Assembly: GCA_001466705.2 (NCBI GenBank)
Contig: LATX02000025.1
Span: forward strand, 1 to 64,000
From: Moniliophthora roreri
Taxonomy: Eukaryota; Basidiomycota; Agaricomycetes; Agaricales; Marasmiaceae
DNA: 64,000 nucleotides
Direction: 5' to 3'
Below are positions 30,734 through 41,287 of this stretch, piece after piece; positions within the stretch are counted from its first letter, which is position 1; every line of letters starts with the position of its first letter. The notes beneath the pieces were generated by a model. The model saw only the letters and a list, made by a program, of their open reading frames with translations, made no database searches and had not been told where the DNA came from. A program made the translations under genes and the position numbers.

Positions 30734-30830
30734 TATCTTCATGAAGACGCTCGGGTTCGCCGCTCCGACACATCACTCCAAAATCTCAATGCACGTCTCA
30801 TCTAGCAACGTGGCTCCATAACTAGCATAC

Positions 30831-30831
30831 N
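30831..30831. other. Single-N junction with unmerged 1,234-bp overlap
   Basis: 29597-30830 equals 30832-32065. The first copy stops at ACTAGCATAC and the second continues. Confidence 0.92.
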
Positions 30832-32065
30832 CATACACTACTTCTCCAAGGATTATAACATCAGCAAAAACTGGAAAGTGCTATAATCTAGCTCCAAGGG
30901 GATTATAACCTGGTTGTGGCCTGGTTTGTGGGGGTTATGACTGGTTTTAAGGGTCATAATATCCTGCAGGTTGATTATAAACCCTGGGGAACCCATTATA
31001 ACACTCAAGAGGGTAGCAAAAAAAAAACATTTTAATACATGATGTTGATTTTTTTTTTAAAGGCTGTCAAGAGGAACCAACTGACCATCACCTGCCATAT
31101 ATGGAAGGTAAGTGATGTCATCTTACCAAATTTGGCTGACCCTCACTGCTTTTTCATTCCTTGCCACCTCCTCTGTCACTCTCTATGATATTTCAGCTGC
31201 ATAAATAATTTCAAAGGTCAAAATCATATACAATGACAACTAGCAGGGAACTGACAGTGGCCACAGAGGTGCTGTTGTGGTAACTGAAGAAGTTTGAAAT
31301 TGGGAATTTTTAATAGATGGATGCCCACAACAGAATCCTGTTATTTCTGCCAAGGAAAAGCCTGAGAGAAGCAAGTAGTGAGTAATTTGACTACATTTGA
31401 GCCCCTAAGGATGCCCAAAACCTAGAAAAAATATGACCCAAAAAATTTTTAAGGACCTCAGGACTGAACCAACTGACCATCATCGTGTTTGGGATCCACA
31501 GCCTGCTGCCCCCTTGATAGCACTACATGGTTTTTGCTGATGAACATGGTTGTATCATCTACCAGTAAACAGCGGCTTCATCGGCCCATGATAGCCATCT
31601 TCATCATGCATTCCTCAACCTTAGAACATCACAAGTAACCAACACTGACTGTTTGCCTTTCATTGACAGCAATTGCTCGACAATGAGCCTTACTAGGGTA
31701 TTTCGATTGATTCGGATGGTCACGTGTCACTGGGGTCAAAATTTCCAAATATTTTCGGATGGTCACAAGTCACGGAGGGTCCATCCGAATAGGCTCGGAC
31801 TGTGACCACCAAAAAAACTTCCAAATTTGGCAGTTTTGGGGTTGATTTTGGGCGCTAAAATCCGAAAATCTTCGGCGGTCACGGACCGCCAGGCCTCCAT
31901 CCGAATTGTTGAATCCGGATGGACAAGTCACAGGTCACGGGCCATCCGAATCAATCGAAATACCCCAGTATCTTCATGAAGACGCTCGGGTTCGCCGCTC
32001 CGACACATCACTCCAAAATCTCAATGCACGTCTCATCTAGCAACGTGGCTCCATAACTAGCATAC
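30832..32065. repeat. Assembly duplicate of 29597-30830
   Basis: Identical by eye, including both small transposons. Treat as artefact. Confidence 0.9.
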
Positions 32066-33289
32066 GTGAAGGATTCGAAGACGTACGCATCTCCATTCAG
32101 ACGTGCTATTTAATGTTAACCTATTCATCTTTAGCTCTCATGGATCACAAGTCACAACGCCCGCTCTTAATCAACTTCGATGAAGCTCCCGTTCATCTCT
32201 TGCCCTCTTCTCCCATCATTGATCTCAACACGTTACACAGCGGAAAGACAAAGGGTCTGGGGACACCCAAGCTTCTGTTCATGTCAGCATAAGTACCGGC
32301 GTATGTTTGAGTCCCTAGCAGCTACGCTGCATCGAACACGAAGTGGTTGAACAGACTCCGAGCGCCCGAGATTGGAACACGCAGTTCTCATAGACGGAGA
32401 TGGAAAGGGCCGAAGTGAATGTATTCGAGGGTAGTAGTACACCATTTGTCACCATTGTAATGCACAATACATCTACTTCTGCTGTAACATCGCGCTTCCT
32501 TCATGTTCCAGTATACCTAGATGAAACGACAACATGTAAGTACATGCAACGTGGGAGCCGAACCCAAGCTCACCTTGCTGCGACTCGTGGGCGAAACGGA
32601 TTGAGGTTGTGGGAGCTCCAGTTTACATAGTAAGACGCAGATAGAGAAAGAGAAATATGATGACTCCAAAGAATGTCGGTCGTCACAGTATTCCGGTTAA
32701 ACCAGGAGTCGAGTGTTCTTGTCGAGGTTGCCGTATCTTGAGCATTGTTGGGACTGCGGACGTCGGTTATGATGATGTTCTGGTTAATACCGCAAGTTCC
32801 TCCGAGTTTGAACTATACTGAGCGTTATCGACACAAAAGGCTTGCGGTGCTTGTGGCAAAAGAGGGTGCGTGTTAACAGTATTGCTTGCCGGAAGGCTGT
32901 CGGACCATGCGAGTGGAAACGAAAGCGGTTCGGTCTTGCGCTGAACAGAAGGTTTGCCAAGGTACAGTGGTCTATAACGGCCCAAGAACTTGTATCACGG
33001 AAAGAGGATTCAAAGTGCTCGAATAGGAACTAGGTGTACATGAGGGCCTCGAAAAGAAGAGAAAACTGAGAAACATACCGGAATGACAGACAGATCCGGA
33101 TCCCGTTTCGTTCGTTCTGACGAACATCAGCTTGCTATGTCCGGTTGTGTTGCGAATGAAAAGAACACGTTGGCTCGGGCGAAGAGAAAGGTTGGAAAGA
33201 GATATACTGTGCCTCATATAATCTCTTCATGGGCGAACCCACGCGGGCGACAAGTCCAAAGTCCAACCCTCCGTTCTGGCTTTTGAGGA
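32066..33289. other. Block 2 non-coding stretch
   Basis: 32066-32200 aligns with 12180-12290 and 32310-33080 with 15345-17310. The boundary near 32200-32310 is where the kinase region of block 1 is missing. No supported gene. Confidence 0.5.
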
Positions 33290-35200
33290 TTACGTGTTGC
33301 AAGTCACCGATACTTCCATGGGCGAAGCTACGTTATTCGGTGATTGGTTACTCATTATGGCTGGAATTTGCGCTTGTCTTTGAGGCCAAGGAGGCTGAAA
33401 AGTGCCCGTCAGTGTTGAAATGAAGGGGAAGATCGAGACGTACCTCGCTTACCTTCGCCCGTCAGATAAAAATTCCCGTGTCGCGCTCCCGAAGCCATTT
33501 CGCGTTGAGTGCAGAACCTAGCATTGAAGGGTGAAGGACATTGACACGAGGGTGAAGAGTATGGGATTCGCAGGGTGTCTGGACATCTTGATAGATTACC
33601 CCAGTGAAAACTCACCCTGAACCTTGTTTGCACGTTCCATCTCCTCTATGTGATCCAAATTTCCTGCTTCATCGAAATTCGGGTCGTCTTTCCTGCCTTG
33701 GGACTTGACGAGAGTGTTAGAGTCTTTGACGAGGACATGAGTCGGTGATTGATGTAAAAAAAAAAGTTCGAGAACGCACCAATAGACTTGCAGAATCCGT
33801 CAAAATCTTCATCAGAGCCGACCGCCTAGACGGGAGGAGAATAGCTACTGCGAGAATAAAAGATGCTTGTCACGTTTACAGCTCGCCGTGTCCCAGAAGA
33901 ATATCGATTGGGGATTTATCCGAGGAAACAGGCTGCAATTACACGAGGCGAGAACGTGGTCCACCAGACGTCATCTAGCCAATATCAGTGAAACAGGAAA
34001 CAGAGCAAGACGGCCTCTTGCTGGTGCCAAAGGGTACGGAGGCGGGGTTAAAGCCAGAAATGCGTTGTGAAGGCTTGGTATCCTGCACGACGATGACAGG
34101 TTAGCACCATAATTTCTGCGAGGTTTGTGCAGACACGTACGCGTTCATCCCGAGCTGACATCTGCTCAACTCCCTGGTTCCTTCCTCAATACGTCAGGAC
34201 ATTGAATTAGATCCGTGCACCTGTACCGGTTGTGGAGAGTTCGCTTTGCCTAGCGCTGAATAGAGTAGGGTAGAGCAAGCGAGTGGTCTCTGACGAGCGG
34301 GAACGAAGGTTTTGAGGCCTTTTTCCGGGGCGAACGGCGAGTCTACGAAATGGACATGTTGGAGTTTTCAGGGGCAGGAAGACGAAGGTGTACTTCAACT
34401 AATCAAGGGTTTCCGCCAACCTTTCATGCTGCACCTTCGAAGTCGTCTTGTGTTCTGGATAGGACCGGAAAGGTGCCGGGTGGTGAACGAAGAGCGTTGA
34501 TATGAGGAATAAGAAAGAGCGCGTCCGACCGGAAAAAGAGTGCTCGCTATCGAAGGAATAGTGTTAGCACTGACGTTTACCATTGCGAAAGTAAAACTCA
34601 CCCTAAAACCAGCTTGCAAGCCCTAGCTTCCTTTCAACCTCCATATTTTCAGGCCCAAAGCCAATCTCCCCCAATATCAGTTCCTTCCTTGTAAGGTTGA
34701 GCATTTGGTTGATGCCTGCTCGATTCTCCGGTAGCTTCTGCAGTGCCCCAAGTTGAGTTCGGAATCCGTAGATGGCGGTCGGGGAGGATGGCCACGCATG
34801 ATGAACTGACACATGTCGCCTGAGTCGTTTTCCGCGCGGCCGACACCAACATTGGAAGCGACGAGTACCTAGAGCAAAGGTTTGTCAATTTATCTTCAAA
34901 AAGGGAAGGTTGATAGTCGAAAGCGTACAGAATGCCAAAGTTGGGACGCGAAGGGTCCGTGTTTGAGGGGTTGCGTAAGGCATGGAGAGCACTGACATGG
35001 GTACGTCTTTTGAACGTGGTGCTAATGAAGAGAGTGTTAGCCTGGTTGGAAAAGGTCGAGAGAAGGCTCGAGGGCAGACGTACTTGCTGGTACCATTCAA
35101 AACCAAGGTCGAAACCAAAAACTGAACGTACTGAACGCTCGTCTGACTCTACCGATCGTGGAAAAGCCGTTTTGCCTAGCACTGGATATGGTACGTAAAG
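33290..35200 (-). pseudogene. Decayed multi-exon gene, block 2 copy
   Basis: Same family as 17527-18714. The 3' end reads PNNVASPMEVSVTCNT then TAA at about 33292, after a +1 indel. An upstream exon gives THVLVKDSNTLVKSQGRK with LDHIEEMERAN (33625-33740). The intron GTGCGTTCTCGAAC..CAAAG lies before it. The ILP..GFRTQLGALQKLPENR block (about 34700-34800) is followed by NLTRKELILGEIGFGPENM. A +1 indel in CTCCCCGACC (near 34785) and lost ATG and stop positions indicate a pseudogene. Confidence 0.45.
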
Positions 35201-36229
35201 TAAGCGAGTGTACTTTGACGAGCAAGAATGTCGGCTTACTTTGGGACCTCTATCTTGGGGAAATGATAAGCGTCTTCATTTGTGGTTCAGCTCCAGTAGT
35301 TCTAGGAAATGAAAACGTTAGAGCCAAAAGGAACAGGGAGAACAAAGATTGGTTGTCTTAGAGTTTCCGCCAACTATTGCACTCTTCTATTTGGGATAGA
35401 ACCGGGAAGGTGCCCGAAGGTGAATGAAGAGCATTGACATGACGAATACGGCGCAAGGGAGGGGGTATCTGACAGGGGAATCCGGGGAAGTGCTACCGAA
35501 AAGTAGCTGACATTTACCAATAAGATGAAACTCGCTGCAAGAACCCGCTTTCAAGCTCCAGCTTCCTTGCAAAGCCTCCATAAATTCAGGCCCAAAGTCA
35601 ATCTCTCCACGTCAATTCAACTTCCTCGTAAGATTGAAAGTGTGTGCCTTGAACAGTGGAGCAGATTCCCGAACCATAGTGCTTGTGTTGTGATAGAAGG
35701 GAAATGTGGGAGCAGGGGAAGAATTGTTGGTTTCGACGGCAGGTAAGAACCTGGTAAGAACTATGACCAGTCGACCGGACTTCTTGCCTTGTTTGATTGG
35801 ATATGGACAATTCATTCGACTTGATGGTGGTTGTAGAGAGGAGCTGCCGGGTCGATCCAACTACCGTAATCGGCGGTACTCGAAGCAACTGACGAAGAGT
35901 TCCGAATCAGTGGGTATCATCAAGGGTAACATTTGCCAGAAAGGACGTTGCATTTTGGCTATTGACTTGTTTTAGAGATGCGGATTCGACATGGACTGAA
36001 CACAGTCCCCCAGTACGAGAAGCTCACTGCTAATACCGTTCCACTGCATTGTTGCACAAGCAGACTGCATACCAAACCAATCAAAAGCTAAAAGGTGTAA
36101 TAAACACGTCGAGCGATAACATTAAAACAGTAATGGTGCACAATAACACGAAAGCAAGCGAAACAGCAGCCAAGTAACGAAAGCCAAATTCGAAAGCACG
36201 TAAAGTATGTACAAGCTCCAGCAGATCGA
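35201..36229. other. Tandem partial repeat of the decayed gene, then spacer
   Basis: 35260-35660 repeats the 34320-34700 unit (TTTCCGCCAACYWTT, GAACCGGGAAGGTGCCCG.., and the NLTRK/FGPE exon, here LGPEFMEALQ-like). Block homology to 19426-19710 continues to about 36055, and then 170 bp of unremarkable sequence precede the next gene's 3' end. Confidence 0.45.
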
Positions 36230-37022
36230 TTAAACCTCGTCATGAACTCTCATCGTACTCGTACAGTTCCTCGCAATAGCTGCACTAGAACATGGAACGA
36301 AAACGGTCAACTCCAAGGAAATCTTAGCAACACATGGCCAGATACTCACTTTGCCGCCTGAATCACCGAGGTGGTATGATGTTCATCCTGTGCGAGGTCG
36401 AGTTTATCCTGCATGAACGCAAAACGTCATAAACGCCGTGAACGCCAAACGTCAATCTACAAGTCAATCACGAACCTCGATTTCCGCTTCCAAGGTGGTC
36501 AACCCAAGGTAGCACTCATCTACATCCCATACCATGTTCAAGCGGAAGATAGCCCACGTGAGGAGGTTCGACCTTGGGGGTTCGGCACGATTCTTGAGTG
36601 TGTTAACTTGAGCGTGAAGCCTGACAGAGCAAGAATTGAGGATCAGGAAGAGACGGAAAACAAACGACTTACAGCTTCAACTTTCGCTTCACCTCTCTTC
36701 TGCTCTCCTTCAACACGTTCCTTCCGTTAACGATCCTCGAGTTATCCTTGATTGACTGCTCCAGGCTATCAACCATTTTTTGTAGCGTCTCAGCGGATTG
36801 AACGGGGTATCGCCAATTGAATATCCGGGGTATGAAGATGTATAGGGCAACGAGGATGAGTAGGGTGATGATGAGAGGATGGGGGAAAGAAGGCGCAGTG
36901 CTGGTGAGTACGCTTTCAAGGATGACACTCGAAGGTGACGAGAAGTCGTTTTTGACGGCTACAGACTCATTGAGAGGGGCTGACAGCATGTTCTTGAGGA
37001 CACTGGTTGAAAGAGGTGCCAT
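36230..37022 (-). CDS. Small single-pass membrane protein, four exons
   Basis: Exons on the minus strand: 37022-36673, 36620-36476, 36408-36350, 36284-36230; introns of 52, 67 and 65 bp with GT..AG ends (GTAAGT, GTTCGT, GTGAGT donors). Joined, they encode 202 residues starting MAPLSTSVLKNML and ending HDEV. One membrane segment (HPLIITLLILVALYIFI, residues about 57-74) is followed by NWRYPVQSAETLQKMVDSLEQ, a probable coiled coil. It is a paralogue of the protein at 39335-39929: the FKWRFP/FNWRYP..QS motif, an RSN/ARSNPL..W block and a phase-0 intron at the same place (EIE / EVE) are shared. Role unknown. Confidence 0.75.
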
Positions 37023-38858
37023 TGGAATGTGAAGTCTGCATGAGCAAATGCAATCGGTGAGCGAAATTGAGGATGTGGGTTGAATTAAACTCACCAGAGG
37101 TGAATTTAGTACTGAAGCACAAGCTTGAGACTTTTGAATGGGGAGTTTGGAAGAGTATTGTGCGAGGTTGGAATTTCTTGTGCTGGCGTTGGCCCAGATA
37201 GCTGTGCACCATCGAGCTCTACCTCTCGTATGACTAATCCCGACAGCGACACCGATGCCTTCCATTTCAGGCATACCGCCGCCCGCACGTCGCTGTTGAA
37301 ACGAGTTGTGCAGGCGGACCAACTGCAAGCCCATGTGCCCCCTTGTCACTTCCCAGTCCTTCTCAGACTCGCTCCAGACAACGTCGGTGGGGTCCGACAG
37401 CACGGCAAACAGTGACCAACGTCATCCAGCCCATTCCAGCACCCATTCCATCGTGATACTTTCCTGCACGCAAAAGCAATTCTGGGTGCTTGCTATTGTA
37501 CTCCAGGTTCGTTGATGAAGTATACGAGGTTTAGGCGTGAGGTTGAAGCTAAAAGGAAGGGAGATTATGGCGAAAATCACTAAGCATTCTCGTTGTTTGT
37601 TTGAGGACACCAACCGCTGTAGTCTAGCTGCAAAAAATTTGTTGAGGACGCGAAGTACCCTAAAAAAATAATAGGTTCCATACCTCAACGTTAGGTGCAA
37701 GGATATGGAGAGAATATGGTCATTGTCAAGTCGATCTGTTCAATGGCTGCAAAAATGAAGGATAAGCACACATGAAGTGCTGAGTAAATAAAAAGCTTAC
37801 TATTTCTTGCATTGGATAGCTTCGGATTGCGGGCTGAAGCAAAACACAGAGAATAGTAGAAGAGACTGCAAGATGAGTAGGTTGTGGGGGTAGGAGGCAG
37901 GCAAGACCGTGAGAAATAGGTGGTTGTAATGATGATTCACTCCGGTGACAGGCTACAAACAAGCGCCGAAATGCTTCTCCCGGAGCAATATATTCTCTCG
38001 GCTGCTTTTGTGGGGCCTGAACTTTAGCGCCCGTCAATGACTGAAGCGCTTACCTGGGCGCCTTTATTCAATAAGGATTTCCGAGTGTCCTAGAAAGCAG
38101 ATTACCATGGGAAAAGCTAATAGAAGGCTGGTCAAGATTCAGTACGAGGCAAGCAACACCAAAGTGTTGAGAAATAACATGCCGATGACAACGCCGCTAC
38201 CGTTTCCAAGGATTTTGCATTTCGCCGGATTCGAAAACCGATCGGGGATCTTACCGTGTGGCGTAATTCCACTGCCAACGTGTACGGTGTCATGGGGTCA
38301 TTTGATCCGCTGGCTGGGCGTTAAAATATCTCATCGTGAGTCACAGTAATTTTTGATCGGCTGGCCGGGCGTCAGAATCAGGGGATGCTCACTTAAGCGC
38401 TCACCAGGGATCTTAAAGAACCTTAAGTGCGTGCTTGAGCGCCTCTCTCAGCAAACACTATTGAGCGTCGGAGACAGTAAAAAAACCCAAGCAATTCTCA
38501 GTAGAAGGGTAGTAAAGAGTCCACTGGTCAAGTAAGCGATGAGAAAAAAGAGTGCTAGTTGGTAAGTTTCCTGACAAAATTCAATCCTGTACAGGTGCCA
38601 AATGCGGTAATCGGCCGGGGATTTTCTTTGTTGTGTCAACATGACTCACGTCCGGTGTGACGAGCGCTTAATTATTATTTATTGAATATGTTTGATGCGG
38701 AGAATATTGATGGCTGTCATCGTGGTTGTCGTGGTATTTGACGCTCATCACCATTCCTTTTCTCACGCCCACTCTTCCTTCTTAACTCGTTCAACCCACC
38801 ATACTTCCTACAATTCACGTTTGTATCACCCCATCTCTTCGCATATCTAATATCACCC
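37023..38858. other. Intergenic, no supported gene
   Basis: 37023-37060 probably holds the 5' leader of the minus-strand gene (a CAG acceptor-like site lies just before ACTTCACATTCC). The rest has only short shadow frames. 38040-38500 carries several GCGCTTAAG / CTGGGCG words and might be a weak repeat, but no structure could be confirmed. Confidence 0.4.
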
Positions 38859-39207
38859 ATGTCGTTGGCTCGTAACTCGTAAGTCTGCTTTCCTAGCCTC
38901 AATCTATCGGGTAATAATGCTTTCCAGTAGGTAAATCACATTCTACCACAGCAAAATAATTCTCCGGTCTCCCTCTCCTGTACTTCCGAGTCTACACGCA
39001 AACGCTCCTCACCCATCCGACGCTCAGAAACTTTCTCCGACCCCGTCTACGAACCTCACCTTCACGCATACCTTCCAGACTCTTTCCCAGTCGCTGTATC
39101 GCCCGCTATCCCCTTTGGTCTCTTTGTCCAATGTTTGGCCCTTGTTGGTGGTGTTTATCCTGATGGAACATCTCGCTTGGACAACGTCTAGGACAGCGTC
39201 TAGCTAG
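38859..39207 (+). CDS. Predicted 91-residue protein, two exons
   Basis: ATG at 38859; exon 1 38859-38878 (MSLARNS start), intron 38879-38951 (GTAAGT..CCACAG, 73 bp), exon 2 38952-39207 ending AGC TAG. The spliced product is S/T/P-rich, then has a hydrophobic segment (NVWPLLVVFILMEHLAW) near the C-terminus, so it may be tail-anchored. It lies just upstream of the 39335 gene in the same direction. No family recognised. The evidence is an open frame across a good intron, with no homologue in the window. Confidence 0.45.
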
Positions 39208-39334
39208 TGCGTGACCAACAATGGCAATGCAAACAGGTGACAATTCACACACTCGACCCTCGAGCTAGCAAAGAAACGTGTTTCGAAAAGCAAGAACCTC
39301 CCTCCGCCGAATAACCTCGAAAATCCGGTCGAAA

Positions 39335-39929
39335 ATGCCAGCCGTACCGAACTCGAATGTCGATTGCAACGCCTTCTCGACAGACGTGACAGAAGCCGCT
39401 TCAGCCAACTCCAGCTCATCTACCTCTACACCTCTCCTACTTCTTGGCTTATTCAACGTCCTTTACCTCCTCGGTCCCCCGATCTTTAAATGGCGCTTTC
39501 CTTGCCAATCAACGGACGAACTTGACGCTTTCGCATCGAAACTCGAGGATCTTATCGAGAACAACAGCTCTCTGGAGAGAGATGTTCTAGGAGATAGCAG
39601 TGAGGTGTTCAGAACTTCGCTCGAAGAGTGCGTTCTTCCTAAGTTGTCTGTTCACGAAAAGCTAATTGGGTTTCGGCCCGACAATAATAGACTCAACAAG
39701 CAGGCTAATAAGATCAGAAACTTTGCTTCCAGTGAACCGGCTCGCTCGAATCCCTTGGCCTGGGTAAAGTTTCAGTGGGCGTTATTGAACGATGTGGATT
39801 CATGCTATATTTCCCTGAAAAGGTTGAAAGGAGAAGTCGAGGTATGCCTTGCCCTCGTCTCTCTTGAGTTGGGTGGTTATGCTTATACTTCCGCAGGCCA
39901 AGATACGTGATGAGGAGAAGACTGACTAG
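39335..39929 (+). CDS. Small membrane protein, paralogue of 36230-37022
   Basis: ATG at 39335 (the frame is open further upstream but only from a GTG). Exon 1 39335-39841, intron 39842-39896 (GTATGC..CCGCAG, 55 bp, phase 0), exon 2 39897-39929 (AKIRDEEKTD, stop); 179 residues. After an S/T-rich start comes a membrane segment (TPLLLLGLFNVLYLLG), then FKWRFPCQSTDELDAFASKLEDLIE, likely coiled coil, and a conserved ARSNPLAWVKFQWALLND block. It ends earlier than its paralogue. The two genes point away from each other, about 2.3 kb apart, suggesting an inverted local duplication. Confidence 0.75.
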
Positions 39930-41023
39930 GCCTTTTCGACGCTTAATATCAGAGTTTCTTTTCCTCTATTCCGTCTCGTCTACGTACTCCCACTTTTCCT
40001 CATTACGATTGCGTTTAACAGCATTCATCATTTATAAACCTGGGACCTGTCACATCACATCACACACATATCACTATCCTCGCTATCACGCTTTCCTTTC
40101 GATGTGTTTTCGGTGCTTGTTTTTATCATCATCTACAATGGAATGGATGCAACAGATTGATTACACTTGATATTCGACTTAACGTGTGCTGAACACAACA
40201 AGTGGCCATGATGTCAAAGCTAATACATGTACTCCCGGAGTTGACGTATGCATACTTAGACAACGCCTACCGTTTGAAAATGTCTCTGCGCACTACGACG
40301 CTCTGTCCTCGCTGACCAGCCCTTCTCAGCTACACATATCCCGTGTCGTCAGATGTCATGCGCCTTTGCAAAAGTTCGTGAAGCTACTTACCAGGTCAAC
40401 ATTCACCGCTGTCATTATGAAACACCGCCATGGATTGAGTAGGGCTCGTATGTCCTCCTTTTTCAAACGTACGGCTCTCAGACTATAGCGTTGGTATACC
40501 TTACAAGTTTGTGAAAAACTCGAGACCTCCGTGCCCCATTAGAGAGCACGAAACTGGGTAAACCGTTTTATTGGTTTGCTCACCTTTCGTGCCATTCGTC
40601 GCGGTCATATTCGTTGTCGAACACGTTCACCACTCTCTATTCCCGTTGGCAGCATCTGACTTTCGAGATGTGGGGGGGTCGGGTTTCGGGAGGTACGCTA
40701 CTAGCCCTACTAGTAGTTGAGATGTCAATTGCAAAAGCCTAGGGAAAAAAGAATCAAATTATCTTGTAAAGCTATGCCAAGCCCAGCATACCAGCGAAAA
40801 AAGCGTGTTTCGGCCCGGTCTCACACCCAGCGCAATCTAGCCTCGATGTTTAATGTGCTCCGCTCTTGTGGGATCATACAAAGGCTATCAACTGTAGTGA
40901 AAAAACAATTAGAAGAGCATTACAAACAAAAAAAAAAATTAAGAAAAAGACAATGAATAAGGCCGCAAATGCTATCAAACGACTGACATACAGTCGAGAG
41001 GAGAGGCGGCACGGGTCAACCTT
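39930..41023. other. Intergenic, no supported gene
   Basis: Short frames only. An A-rich run near 40920-40950 follows the 39335 gene. Confidence 0.4.
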
Positions 41024-41287
41024 CTAGGCATAGTTGGCATGATCCACGAGAGTGTATATGAGACTGGCATCGTTTCTAGGAGTACAGTGATAGACTGTTC
41101 TAACCAGCAGTCTATAACCAACCCAATACCACAAAGTTGATCGCCCGTTGGCTGCGAGATGGGAAACTATCATTACAAGGCCATAACTTGAGGAATGAGG
41201 AGCGCACATCCAAATGTCGATAGCGTTCTGAGCCTCCATGTACTGCTGCAGGGTCTTGAAATCCTGAAGGGCTTTGATGGTCACAGG
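41024..41287 (-). CDS. Possible exon, unknown protein
   Basis: The minus-strand frame encodes a coherent stretch, TIKALQDFKTLQQYMEAQNA, then DIWMCAPHSSSYGLVMIVSH, YWVGYRLLVRTVYHC and SLIYTLVDHANYA followed by TAG at 41024-41026. It looks like the C-terminal exon of a membrane or enzyme protein, but I do not recognise it, and no convincing upstream exon was found between 41287 and 41420. Confidence 0.3.
   Translation of the reverse strand, partial: PVTIKALQDFKTLQQYMEAQNAIDIWMCAPHSSSYGLVMIVSHLAANGRSTLWYWVGYRLLVRTVYHCTPRNDASLIYTLVDHANYA

Larger units (their letters stand above)
29600..36055. repeat. Duplicated block 2
   Basis: Counterpart of block 1 (11940-19715). It lacks the pseudokinase region and carries two non-autonomous transposons. 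In addition, the 34080-34810 unit is tandemly repeated at 35190-35700. 30832-32065 is an assembly duplicate. Confidence 0.7.

Noticed and set aside
38040..38500. GCGCTTAAG/CTGGGCG-rich stretch as a structured repeat
   Set aside because: Words recur but no period or end structure could be established by eye.
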